DNA of 64,000 nt, from assembly GCA_000827495.1 (NCBI GenBank), contig KN817523.1, positions 548,557-612,556 on the forward strand, written 5' to 3'. The DNA is from Hypholoma sublateritium FD-334 SS-4. Taxonomy: Eukaryota > Basidiomycota > Agaricomycetes > Agaricales > Strophariaceae. The notes under the pieces are model-generated. The model was not told the DNA's origin. It did not search any database and saw only the letters and a list, made by a program, of their open reading frames with translations. The position numbers and the translations under genes were made by a program. Within the stretch, counting starts at the first letter, position 1. Each line of letters starts with the position of its first letter. Of the stretch, positions 1 to 11,600 are shown piece after piece.

Positions 1-1
1 C

Positions 2-2565
2 GGAGCCCTCGCAACGCTTTCTGGCAGCGGTCTCAATGGTGCTGTGTCTTCGCTCGTCATAGAGGGCGATCAGCTCTACGTCGGAGGCGCGTTCACGGAC
101 ACCAAGTCTGCCACCGCGAGCGGAAAGCTCGGCGGCGTAGCGATATACAACGTGGCCGAAGACTCATGGACACCAGTCACTGCAGGCGTTAACGGCGATG
201 TTACAAGCGTTGGCTTCATCAATAATCAGATCCAGGTAACTGGCAACTTCACAGAGGTATTGCCCCCCTCAGGCAGCGGGCCTGGCGCGAGCGCGGNGGG
301 CTTCGCCACCTGGGACCTGAAGACGAGTTCATGGGTGAACAGCGGCGGGTTCGTCGTCGGTTCGATGACTTTCGTCGGGAATGGAACAACAACGCAGTAC
401 GTAGCGGGCCGCGTCACCGCCGTGCGCAAATTCGGTGCGAGCGGGTTCGTGACACTGAGCAACGGCGATGCGAATGGACCTGCGATCACACCTCTTGCCG
501 CAGATCTGGATGGCGTCGTCTCATCGACTTCTGTTGCTCAGGCGCCAGCGACGCTCCGCCGCCGTGACCACAGGCGCGTCGGCTCCGCTTGGATTTCGCA
601 CATGGCATTCTCGACGCTGTTCAGCCGTCAGGCGTCGACATCCGCACAGACCCCGCTGCCTTCTGCTCTGCCAGCAGCGTCACCTGCTGTCCTCGCCGGC
701 GCGTTTTGGACCAACAGCTCGTCCTCGAAGCAGCTGACGGTGCTCGGCGGGAACTTCAGCTTCGCTGCAACGAACTTGGCGGCGGCGGCAGGCGTTGCGC
801 TCTATGATCCCTCGGCTGGGACGCTCACCGCGCTGAACGGGCCGCAGGTCAACGGCANGGTGCGCGCGCTGCTCGTCGATGGTAATACTCTGTACGTCGG
901 CGGCGAGTTCACGCTTTCAGGTGCGTCGGTAAATGGGCTCGCCCTGTACGACCTCTCGGCGGGCGCGTGGAACCTCGACGCGCTGCAGGCACTGCAGCCC
1001 NCGACGGGCGCGACGGTCGTCGTGCGTTCGATCAGCAAATCGACGGCGCGGCCGACGGTGGTGATAGTTGCGGGCTCGTTCGCCCAAGCAGGCGCGCTGC
1101 GCTGCCAGGCGATCTGTAGCTTTGACACGACGAGCAAGCAGTGGAACGCGCTCGGCAGTGGGATCCTGGGAGAGGTCTCAGGTGTGGCGTATGCTGGAGT
1201 AAGTCTATTTGTCTCGCTTATACCCGAATTGCGCTGATTGAGTGTTTGTTTGGTGCTCAGAGCGACGAGAGCACCCTCTACGCTGGAGGGTCGATCTCGC
1301 TCTCGGACAACACCGCGGCGAATGTGGCGCAGTTCAGCATTACGAATCAGACGTGGGCGGCGGTTGGCTCTGGGTCAGATATCCCTGGGCCGATCACTGC
1401 ACTAGAAGTCAACAATCTGAACGCAACGAGCGTGTTTGCGGCTGGACAGTGAGTTGCTCGTGGTATGTACGTGGAAACCTTCTGACTGCTTCGGTGGTGC
1501 AGGTCGGCGGACGGATCGAGTTCNTTCTTGACTTTCTGGGATGGAATCAAGTGGGCGACGCTGGGTATGTGTTTGGAGCTCCTGACCCCTTCATCATTGT
1601 NCTGACTTGCCTCGAGGATCATCTTTCACGGAAGGTACTACCGTTGCGCAGCTTACGATGGTCCCTCTGCAGAACACCCATACCGCGAACAGCATCATCC
1701 AGTCGGACCGTGTGCTCATGATTTCGGGCGCACTGGCGACNTCGTCCGGAAACGCTTCCTCGGCCTTGTTCGACGGCGAGACACTNACACCCTATATTGT
1801 CTCTACATCAGCAACGGGCACGCTGGGCACTGTGTCCTCGCTATTCCACTCGTTCACTTCATTTAGCTTCAACCAACGCAGTAAGTTCTTCTATTTGTTT
1901 CAATAGGGCTTTGCTTACAGACGTGCACATTAAAGAATTCCTGGCCACCGGCGTCGTAATCCTCATCTCGATTGCTATCGCAGCGGGCATCGTGTTCCTC
2001 CTCGCGCTGGCAGGCATCCTCTGGACGCTCTTCGCTCGCAAGGACGACAAGCTGCATACATTCGCGGCGGGCGACGACGATGACGACGATGACTCTGCGC
2101 ACCACCGGCCGTCGTCGCTGCTCGAGCACATCAACGCCGCAACGCGCACGACAATTCTCGGCGGCGCCGCGGGCGCAGGAGCGTTTGGCGCATACGCGGC
2201 AGAGAAGGAGGAAGAGCGCTCTGCAGCGTCTGCGAGTGGCGGGCTGGAGGCGCACGCGGATCCGTTTGGGCCCGACGCGAGCAACTATGTGCGCGCGGAG
2301 ACGCCGTCGGACGCAGCGGGTGGGCTACTTGCGGAGGAGGTGAGCCGACCGGCGCACGCGCGATATTCGTTCGACGGCACGGGCGAGGGCGAGCTGCCAA
2401 TATCATCAGGCGCCGAGGTGGAAGTGCTGGATGACAGAGATCCTGCGTATGTTTATCTTTCCCCTCTATAAAAATCTTATGCTGACAATGTAACGCAGAT
2501 GGTGGTATGCGCGCGACGTGCGGACAGGCCGCGAGGGCGTTGTCCCTGCGGCATATTTGTATTAA
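2..2565 (+). CDS. RAX2: Rax2-like cortical polarity protein, 5'-truncated, with C-terminal SH3 domain
   Basis: Partial gene running in from the left edge. I read exons 2-1198, 1261-1448, 1503-1564, 1617-1880, 1921-2446 and 2499-2565; the phases agree and give 767 residues. The ectodomain has repeated LYVGGxF-type blades (for example QLYVGGAF and TLYVGGEF) typical of the beta-propeller of Rax2, a plasma-membrane landmark for bud-site or hyphal polarity in yeasts and moulds. One transmembrane helix follows (VVILISIAIAAGIVFLLALA), then a cytosolic tail with an Asp run. The tail ends in an SH3-like module: ARYSF, a VEVLDD acidic turn, WWYARD, and GVVPAAYLY across the last intron. Its tandem Trp and closing PxxYL are diagnostic. 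The gene converges on REI1. Several N bases lie in the exons. Family assignment is strong; the SH3 call is inference from motif order. Confidence 0.88.
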
Positions 2566-2801
2566 GTTATATAGACCTTTTTTGTCTCCAGTCCCTTCCT
2601 TTTGTCGATGCTGTTTCTTGTTTGCATTTTTCATTCACGACCCTATACCCCCACCACCAATTGAATGTTTGCGTTTTCAGCTTTTTGATACAGATTGCGC
2701 GTTATAATATGGATATATTCTATGCATGACATACAACGAGAACGACTAGATGCGGGAGAGAGTAAGGACGAGATGCGACGCACACATTGTGAGCGAGGAT
2801 A

Positions 2802-4418
2802 TCACTGTAGCGGAGTAAGTGATCAGCAAGGGTGGACGAGCTAAGCTGCTGCCGACTGACCTGTAGTAGCGGGTCTCTGTAGTGCTTTTGCGAGTTGCCG
2901 ATGAACCCAACCTTGGTCTTGAAATCCTCGCGGCGCTTCATATCGCGGAACTCGCGCACATGACGGCCGGCCTCGCGTGCCTCGCCGCGATTGCGCGCCT
3001 TGATGACCTCCGTGCCGCGGCCGAACGCACCAAATGCGCCCCGGACAGGCACTAGCGCCGAGTTCTTGTCCTTGAGCAGGCGGCGCACGAGCGCGGCACC
3101 CGAGTTGGGGTCCTCCGGCTTGCTGCCGCGCGGGACGGCGGGGAAGGACTGCGCGTAGTAGCGCTTCATCGTGCGGTGCCCGATGCGCGCGCCGGACGGG
3201 AGCACGAGCTCGAACGGCGAGTCACCGTATGCCATCTCGTTCGCGGGGATCGAGTCGTCTGAGTCGCCGTCGGATTCCTCCGAGTCGGTTGTGGCGTCCG
3301 AGGCCGAGTCATCGACGACCTCGTCCACTTCGTCGTCGTCGACGTCCGAGGCCTCCTCCCACTCCTCGTCGTCGGCGTCCTCNACGGCGGCCTTCTTGGC
3401 CTTCTTTGGTCGCTGATCCGCGTCCGGGTACGACGCGGAGAAGTCGTAGAAGTCGGAGAGCTCGAGGCGGTCGCGCTCGCGGTCGTACGCAATCTTGCAG
3501 TGGCTCTTTGCGAGCATGTGCTTGCGCACGGCGTCGAGGCTGCGGAACGCACGCCCAGCCTCATTGCAGAATATGCACACGTTCCCGACGGCGATCTTCT
3601 CGCCGAGGTACGTGATCAGCCCGCCGACGTCGACGAGGTACTCGCCGTCCGGGATGAAGAACGAGTGCGCGGACGCCATGTGCGTGAGCGACTCGGGCAT
3701 TGCGTCGAATGTCTGCGGGCAAAAGAGGCAATTGTTCGGCGAGAGGCGCGCGCGCGCGGCTGCGATTTTGGCGTCGATCGATTGCATCTCCTCGTCCTCA
3801 TCCTCTTCTTGCTCCTCGGCGACGGTCTCCTCGGCAGCGACAGCGGGTGTGGGAGCGGGTGCAGATTTAGTTGCAGGTTCTGATGCTGATGCCGACGCAG
3901 ACGTGGATGCGACGGCGGGCGCGGTCGCCTGCGATGCCTCGGGCGCAGACTCGACGGTCTCCGAGACCTGCGCCGCGGGCCGCGATGCCGCTTTTATCTC
4001 GTTCTCGCGATGTTTCTTCGACTGGATGTGCGACCTATACGCATTCTCCGTTGTGTATGTTTTACTATCGGGCGGTCAGCACTGACCTGCCGCGATGTAT
4101 GGACTTTAGACACACCTGCAGACCTCGCACGAGGATCCGTGGATAGACGACATGATCGCGGTCTCAGTGCGGCGCTCGAGCACCTTCTGGTTGAACACGG
4201 CGACGCTGATGGGGGGCAGCCCTGCAACACGACGCTTCATGTTATACCTGTGGTGGTCGGAGCGGTAGTGGGCCCCTGCGAGACACTAATCAGCGCTGCG
4301 CTCGGCGAGCACAGAGAAAATCATCGGACGCACTTTGGTCCTCCGGCGAGAGGAATCCAATCGAACAAGATAGACATGTGAATAGAGGCGCATCGGATGC
4401 TTGATTCTGGTCGTCCAT
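2802..4418 (-). CDS. REI1: Rei1-like cytoplasmic pre-60S maturation factor (C2H2 zinc fingers)
   Basis: Exons are 4418-4334, 4275-4116, 4064-2861 and a final exon whose only coding content is the stop codon, 2804-2802; total 483 aa. Four zinc-finger-like modules are visible: FTCLSC with RAHYRSDHH; CEVC with HIQSKKH; CLFC with HMASAH; and CIFC with HMLAKSH. The signature RYNMKRRVAGLPP follows finger 1, and the C-terminus carries the family end KVGFIGNSQKHYRDPLLQ. In yeast, Rei1 releases Arx1/Alb1 from exported 60S particles; the same job is inferred here. The acidic Asp/Glu/Ser linker (near 3230-3400) is a common low-complexity insert and contains one N. The start at 4418 was chosen because it gives the complete first finger in frame. 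If the last intron (2805-2860) is retained, the protein gains 46 residues. Confidence 0.93.
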
Positions 4419-4841
4419 GGTGTGTGTGGCGGGGGAGCAGTGGATGTGAACGAGCCTCGGATGTAAACTGTGCTAATAAAGAGCAATCAGTTTTTTGCAG
4501 AATGACTAATGCTGGTCCCGTAGATAATCATCCTGTTTGACTGAGGCATGGCTTACAAACATTGTGATAAATGTCGCCCAAAATTCAACCAAAACTCAGA
4601 ACGTTTTACATCTCGGCTTACGCGCTTACGGTACACACGGCCCCGTACATTGGCCGTACGCACTTATGACTTGGATTCAAGCTCGCGGTTGCGGTGAGCT
4701 GAAGTTAGCTCACAGCTGGCCTTACAATTTCCTCGTGTTCGCCTCGTGGCCTTCGAAATTCGAATACTCACTGAAAGACTGACTTGAGAGAGTTGGAATC
4801 ATGCCACACCTTCGTCACAGTCTAGTCGTCTGTACACTGCA

Positions 4842-7006
4842 ATGGGACTACGGAATGGATCGCTTGTCTGCGACAACTGCAGGAAAACACTGTTCGAGTT
4901 CAGCAACTTCCAACAAGCACTCAAAGTACTGGACTTGGACGGAAGCGATCTATCTCGAGGTTATACTTACAACACCCCGACCTGGAAAGAAATCGACGAT
5001 GGCGAAAATGCAGGATGCAACTGGTGTGATTTCCTATGGGGTGACATTCTCGAGTATCGCAAAAGTCGACTTGACAAGCATCTCCGCACCGAAGACACGC
5101 CCCCCGAAGACGAAACATGGAAGATAACAGTACGGTTTCGCAGGAGGAAAGAGTCACCGCATAACATGACATTGCACACCTATATTGGGGATGATTTCTT
5201 CCCTAATGGTTATGCGGTCCACACGAACCATGGTATGTGGACCCACTGGTCATTTTCAAGGTGTGCGGATGAGTAGAAATATCATGTCCAGATGACCCAG
5301 CAGCTGGCCTCGTTGTTGGAAGGAACATTATCTGGGAAGTAGCGTCGCCGGTGTCCTACAGCCTGTCAAAGGAGTGTATCGAGGACTGCGCAAAGAACCA
5401 CACTTGTCAAAGTGCAAGAACACCGCGGCTTCCGACTAGAGTTGTCGACTGTAGGGACCCACTGAACCCTAAGCTCTGCTCTGGCTCGGGGAAAAAGGCC
5501 CATTTTGCTGCACTCAGCTATGTTTGGGGACAAGCGCAGCCCCACAGCACGTACTCGACCAACATTGAATCTTACTTTTCCGGGATCGACATCGGCGTCC
5601 TTCCACAAACCATTGTGGATGCCATCACGGCGACACACTCATTGGGCTTGTGGTACCTCTGGACAGACACACTCTGAATAATACAGGATTCGCCAGACGA
5701 CAAAAATAACGAGCTTCCGGAGATGTGTAATATTTACAAGGACGCATATGTGACCATCATCGCTGCATGCTCAAAAAAAGCCGGCGATGGTTTCCTGCAC
5801 AATCGGAAGAATCCTGTGTCGATGCTGCTTCCGTTCTGGCTTCCGTCAGGCGAGCTTGGCACGATCCATGTGCGTGAGCAGGAACGAGCGCCGCAGAATG
5901 AGCCTGTCAACCAGCGCGCGTGGTGCTTTCAAGAACGCGTATTGGCCTCACGCGCACTCATCTATGCCTCACACACGTTGCAGTTTCAGTGCGGCCGCGG
6001 CATAAAGAACGTCGGCGGGGGAAACAATTTCGAAACCGTTGCAAAGACCGATGGGTTGCGCATACCTGAGACGGCGCTAATTCGCGATGCGCGAAACACT
6101 TGGTATGCACAGATTCGGATCGTCGCAAAATACATCCGACGGTCTTCCTTCCAATGTCTGCGCATTTTTGACTACTGCTGTGGTAGGGACTGTTTCGGAG
6201 CCGTTGCCGAGGCCGAGGAGTCGAGGATCCAGGACAGAGCGTCAATCTTAACCGAGCACAAGATCTGGTCTACATGGAAGGAGACCCTCTCAGAGTACAC
6301 AAGGCGGTCTATCACCAACCCCGCCGACAAGCTCGTTGCCCTGGCAGGTGTCGCCGATGCCTTCCAGCGCTGCTGGCCGCACGACACGGATTACCTCGCA
6401 GGCCTCTGGCGGCACACCCTCGCGCGCGACCTGACCTGGCACCGCGCGCGGCGTGCGGCCAGGCACGCGCGTCCGCAGGAGTACCGCGCCCCGAGCTGGT
6501 CATGGGCGGCGACCGATGGCCCTATCGACGACGGCGGGTTGCCCGGCCATATTGATCCCGTTCTTCGTGTCCACGCGTGCACGGTGCGCCCCGCCGTCGC
6601 CAACCTGCCCTACGGTGAGATCCGCGACGGCGCACTTGTCGCCGATGCCATCGTGCGGCTCGTGTCATGGGGGCTGGGCAGTTCGGAGGCGGGGGAGGCG
6701 CCGCTGTACGAGATGAACGCGGGCACTCGCCGGGAGGTTGGCTTCATGTACCACGACTGCACAGGCGGGGAGGACATTGAAGGCTTTGCGGTCGTGGTCG
6801 GTGAGTTCAATAAACGGGTACTGCATAATTTAATTGGGCTGGTCGTAATTCCAGTGCCGGGGAGGTTGAATACCTATACGCGCGTGGGGGTGTTCGTTGT
6901 GCACGCGCACATTACGGACCCAGATGCTGGTTCGTGGGCTGATGAGCCGTATGCTGATATACATGATTGGATGAGCACGTCGACACAGGTAATTACGGTG
7001 ATTTGA
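4842..7006 (+). pseudogene. HET-domain (heterokaryon incompatibility) gene with an in-frame nonsense codon
   Basis: Two exons (4842-5232, 5292-7006) give a frame of 701 codons before the stop. An internal TGA lies at 5675-5677. The N-terminus has Cys pairs (CDNC, CNWC) common in fungal HET proteins. The HET core is clear: FAALSYVWG, LPQTIVDAI, LWYLWTDTL followed by TGA, then IIQDSPDDKNNE, YKDAYVTIIAACS, and RAWCFQERVLASR. In this family the residue at the TGA position is normally Cys (LC-I-x-Q), so a single TGC/TGT-to-TGA change explains the break. HET proteins of filamentous fungi act in non-self recognition and cell death after hyphal fusion. The C-terminal part past the HET domain is not recognised. 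It may be a null allele, a pseudogene or a base-call error. A 36-nt intron hiding the TGA is possible on paper but would remove the conserved WTD motif and be unusually short. Confidence 0.85.
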
Positions 7007-7245
7007 TCAGTTCATGGACTCGTAGATGCCTGACCGTAAATAACGAACTATTCAAATAACTAGTACGACGGTGCATGTATCACTGTAGTCTGGGTACCTA
7101 GCTATAATAATAGGCAGCCCGAATAAATAAAAGGCCTGGAGGTTAGGATAATGCGAGCTTGTGGATACACTACATCCATTTGCCCTGCTTGTGTGCGGCC
7201 GTCAGTATCCTGCTATACAAATTATCCACAAATCCTTAAGCAATG

Positions 7246-8649
7246 TCAAAATAGCCGCTGCACAAGCACCGTCGTGTCGTCCATCCAGCGTGACGTCATT
7301 TCTACGGTTAGGCTGCGCGACACCTTCTCCAGATCATCCCCGCCTAAAGCGTCTCGGAGAACCGCCAGCGCCCTGTTCCCTGGCTCACCGCGCTCCGCCG
7401 CGCGCACCCACTGAGGTGCGAGCACCTCGGAGACGTCCAATCGGTGCGGTGAGAGGTCGCCCAGGCCGTCTGAGCACATAATAAGCAACGCCTCATGCGC
7501 CCCATGCGAGCGCGGTGCGACGTGTATTGTTTGTGGTACACCCGACATGTACGGTGTGGTGTGGTTCCTACTGCTGCACACCGCGAGCTTCGCGGCCATG
7601 TCAGGACCTGCTTCGCCCACAGGCACAAACACACGGTCCGTATACACCGGCGGCAACTTGAACGTGAAATCACCGAGCGCTGCCGGGCGCCACATATTAG
7701 CGCCAGTCCGCGGTGCGTATATAGGATGGAGGGACTTGCCTCGTGTGACCGCGATCACCCCAAGGACGCGGTCGTTCAGCATGCATTCCGGCTCGCCCGG
7801 GTGCGCAGCGCGCACGCGCGACGCCTCGACCGGGTTCTCTCCGTTGTGCGCGAAGCTTAGTAGCTCTGCCGACCACTCGCCACCCTCTGGCCGTGTCCCG
7901 AGTACTGAAACGACGGCGACGTAGTTAATCACCCGTATACAGCGTTTATTGGAGTATGTACGTACCCGCGGCGCAGTCGCCAAGACTCGCGACCCACAAA
8001 TTCGCACGCGTGGGATCTGAGAGCGCAATAAGCGCCGTGCTCCCCCGCATCGCTCGCAGCACCGCCGCCTTCGCCGCCGGCCCGTTCGCTGCAACCACAG
8101 CATGCACCGCCGCCTCGTCCATATCCGTCAGCGCGCCTGCCTCAGGAAACAGTGCGTGTACTCCTTCGCCGAGAGACGCGTCGAAGTCCGCAATCGCATT
8201 TAGCAGAGCAGCCTCCACGGCCGCAGCGTCCGGTTCCACTGCAGGGGCCGCGTCCAGTACCCGCACGAGCGCGTCGCGCACGACCCCGGGTAGCGCCGCG
8301 GCGGCGTAGTCCGCTGTCTCATGCCCCGCATGACCTACGCCATTATCAGCGGTCAAAATCAACATATACAAAGGTGAAGAGACTGACCGTCGAAGACCGC
8401 ACGGAAAGCCCAATTACCGCCGGTGAGCGACCAGTCCGCGATGACAAAGCGATCCTGGCTTGCCTCCTCAGGGTTCGGACATGGCTGAAATGTTACACTG
8501 TCGGTGTCGCCGTGCGTGCGCGCGTCGGCAAGACGCGCGAGCTCGGACGAGAGGAGGGGCTCCGACAGGGGTGTATACCACCAGAGGGCTTCCTCCTCTG
8601 GCCAGCCCATGTCAGTGGTCTTCCTCTGATGTTCGGTGGGGGATTGCAT
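7246..8649 (-). CDS. PPM/PP2C-type serine/threonine protein phosphatase (PDP-like)
   Basis: Exons 8649-8388, 8334-7966 and 7904-7246 give 429 aa. Metal-binding and catalytic PP2C motifs occur in order: EASQDRFVI, VFDGHAGHE (formed across intron 1), GSTALIAL, NLWVASLGDCAA (ending at intron 2), LIMCSDGLGD and the terminal DDTTVLV. These Asp/Gly positions coordinate the Mn/Mg pair in PPM phosphatases. The long insert between GDCAA and CSDG, containing NPVEASRVRAAHPGEPEC and LGVIAVTRG, resembles the mitochondrial pyruvate dehydrogenase phosphatase branch. I see no convincing mitochondrial presequence, so compartment and substrate are open. The start at 8649 is the first Met of the ORF and leaves about 90 residues before the DGHAG motif. 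Confidence 0.9.
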
Positions 8650-11600
8650 TGTGCTAACGGATAATTTAGAAGCTGGGGAAGTATAAATACGCGGTCTGGG
8701 CGCCGGTGACCTTGTGGTTAGGGCGGAGGGAGAGGGTCAAGGGCTACGGGCGTTTCAAATTCGTAGACCATCGCGACTATTATCGATCACATGATGTGCA
8801 TGTGCATTGTGCGGAACCGGGAAGACCTACTAGGCACAAATATTCATAGACGAACACAGCAACCTGAACAAGCTAACGCAAGATAGAGCCATATAACGCG
8901 CGTGGATGCTGAACCTAGGGTGCCGGGCAGAAAAATAAATGAGACAGTCGGCAAAACGCACAGGTGTCAATGTCATCAAAGCGCACCGCGCGTCCAGCAT
9001 TTGGAAACCTGAATCTCCTCTCATCGATGTGGATTGATTGTCGTGTCAAGGGATTTTATGTCACCCATAAGGCAAAGCAGAATGTATGGATTGCATTTGG
9101 GTGGGTAGGGATCTGAATGTTGACTGAGGCTTGAAGCTTGAGCGTTTACTTCAAGTTTTTGCATATGATCATGATGGTGGCTATTTGTGAGAGCGAGGCG
9201 CCAAAACCCGCATCTATGCGACGTCAAGTGTGTGAAACCATGTGAGCTGGCCGCAGTCGAACGCCTCTTCTTTGAGCAACGTGGCGAGGGCGGAAGCACT
9301 GGAGAACAATGTAGCTGTAGCATGGTCGCACTTCCGGAGGAAAACGAAGACTCGGAAGGGCAAGACTCGGACGTACTACTATGTACAGTCACGTGAAATT
9401 GGCTAAAACCCGACTCAGCCCGGAGCCGTTCCGACTCTTCGTCGAACTCTTGCCACTGCAATGAACAAGCCTCACTTTTTATGTAACAAGCTATTCTCTA
9501 ATACGCGAAGTTTGGCAAAAGAACACCACACAGCTGCTCATATAAAGTTGTACCCACCCTGCAAAAATGCTCAGCCAACTCGGAGTTGACTCGGAGTACT
9601 CAGAAGTCACGGTTGTATGTACTCTGGCTTTGACCCAGCTTTTTTGATTTGCTTTCTGATACTTTGAAATTTTTACTTTCATTTATCACAACATAGAGGC
9701 CGACCTGTCAAGCCTTCAGGTGAGGCTCGTTCTCAGTAAAAATTTACTGGAGAACGACCAGCTTTACCGCCGCCGGCTTCATCCTTCATCACATCCAACG
9801 CAACACATGTCCACAATTTTCTGGCACTTTTCGGAGTGAAAGCGGCCGCTTATCTGTCAATGGACATACTCCCAGGGATACCTGAGCATCAGAAAGAAGA
9901 AAGGCAAGTAAGTATTCTTGTATTGTACTTTTCTTCGCAGGCGGAGTTGGCTCGTGCACCTGAGAATTTACAGATGTATTACGGCAACGGTCTTTGAGCT
10001 GAGTGAGCATCGAGGCGATGCTTCGCAAATATACCCAACGTCGCCACCACACTTCAACAAAGGAAATCAGGATTAGTTCCGGTGTTGAGCGCTGAGTAGA
10101 GCCAATAGCAGTTCATCACATAATGATATCACATTGTTCCACAGGTACACAGAGCTGTAGTAGCCTCGTCACGCAGAGTCACCGCGAGCAATAATTCAGG
10201 CCTATTAACCGCATGCTCAAAGCCTAACCTGGGTACTTCGCCTACGCTGCTGTAGAAGCCGGGTCTCTCACTGTAGCAAGTCCCACGTTGCGAGTGAGTC
10301 TGTCTTCAGCAGGCTCAACTGTCGTGCCTAGTATAGGAAGCGCGAGGTCCCGAGCCACAATACCATCTTCGGTAGGGGCAATAAGTACGACATATCTATA
10401 TCCCCCTTCTCTTCTCCCGGCAGCTACAGCCCTTTGTATATCCGCTACGAGGTGGTACTGGCAGTGATGTAGACCTCAAGTCATAGTGAACAAGTGTCAA
10501 CTACGCCGATAAAGTGGGTCCAATTCTGTGGCTTGATGAGTTTACCACTCGACTTCTTTAACTCATTTGCCAATAGTGGAAAGGCGTATACTGCGATGAA
10601 GATGCTTGTGAGATAATATTGCCGTAGGTCTGCAGCGCAGCTTTCAGAGATAAGAAGAGGTGTGCTTTAAGCGCCCAATCTGTGATTGACGATCTCTTTC
10701 AACTAGATTTCATGATCGCGACAGGAAGATATTTAGAGATCAAAGAAAGACGTCAATATCGCCTGCGCCACTCGTCCACAGGTGACTACAAAGAATGTGC
10801 ACCGTCAGGTATGCTAGGTATGATGCTGTTATACGAAGAAAATATTTTTGGCTCACGTTCTTATTCTGTGCGGCGCTAGATGTCACCCTGCCTTAGGTTC
10901 TTCTGTTGTTCTATCAGGTTCCTTCAATTTTGAATCAGCATCGTGGTCTGAGCATAAGGAGACTTGCTGGACTTGAATGCGTATTATGCTTGCATAATAT
11001 ATCCGTTTTCTCAATTCAACGCTAATGCTTAACATCAGTTAAACATCACACCCCATTGGGGAATCTGACAGACGTCCGACTCTCCGAAATTCCCTCCTTT
11101 CTACGCCGACTCTATTGACGCCGCTTGGTCGCCGATATCAGGTAAGAAAGTCATCGATTCCCGGAGCTCCTGGGACCTTAGAAGCAATTAATGTCATAGG
11201 GCTTACCTTTATTTTCACTATCCTGTGCAGCGTCAAGTAAAACAACTTGTTTGCAACGGAAAAATCATGGAGCATGATAAAGCACACAGGTATCAGGCGC
11301 CCGCTCTTTCGCAATGTGCGCTGCGTAGCTCATATCATCACTTCTCGGCCTGGTACGTCGATGATGGGCTACTTTTTACACCCTCCATTATTCCGAAATA
11401 GAATGGTTCGATGTAAAATGGTGTTGAGTACTTGCGCTCTGCCCAGCATGATGAAAATACCCCGGTCCGCTGGTGTATCACTGCTCTCTGATGCTTGGGA
11501 ATTCCATCTGCTTTTCTAATCCGCAGACAGCCAGCGGGAGTCCTTGACCAACAGATGCCGGGCTCTCTGGGGACGCGAGTCCCTTTTTCAAGTCCTAAAT

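Noticed and set aside
5640..5686. A 36-nt intron that would remove the TGA in the HET gene
   Set aside because: Shorter than any other intron here, and it would delete the conserved WTD segment that the family needs; a nonsense change is simpler.
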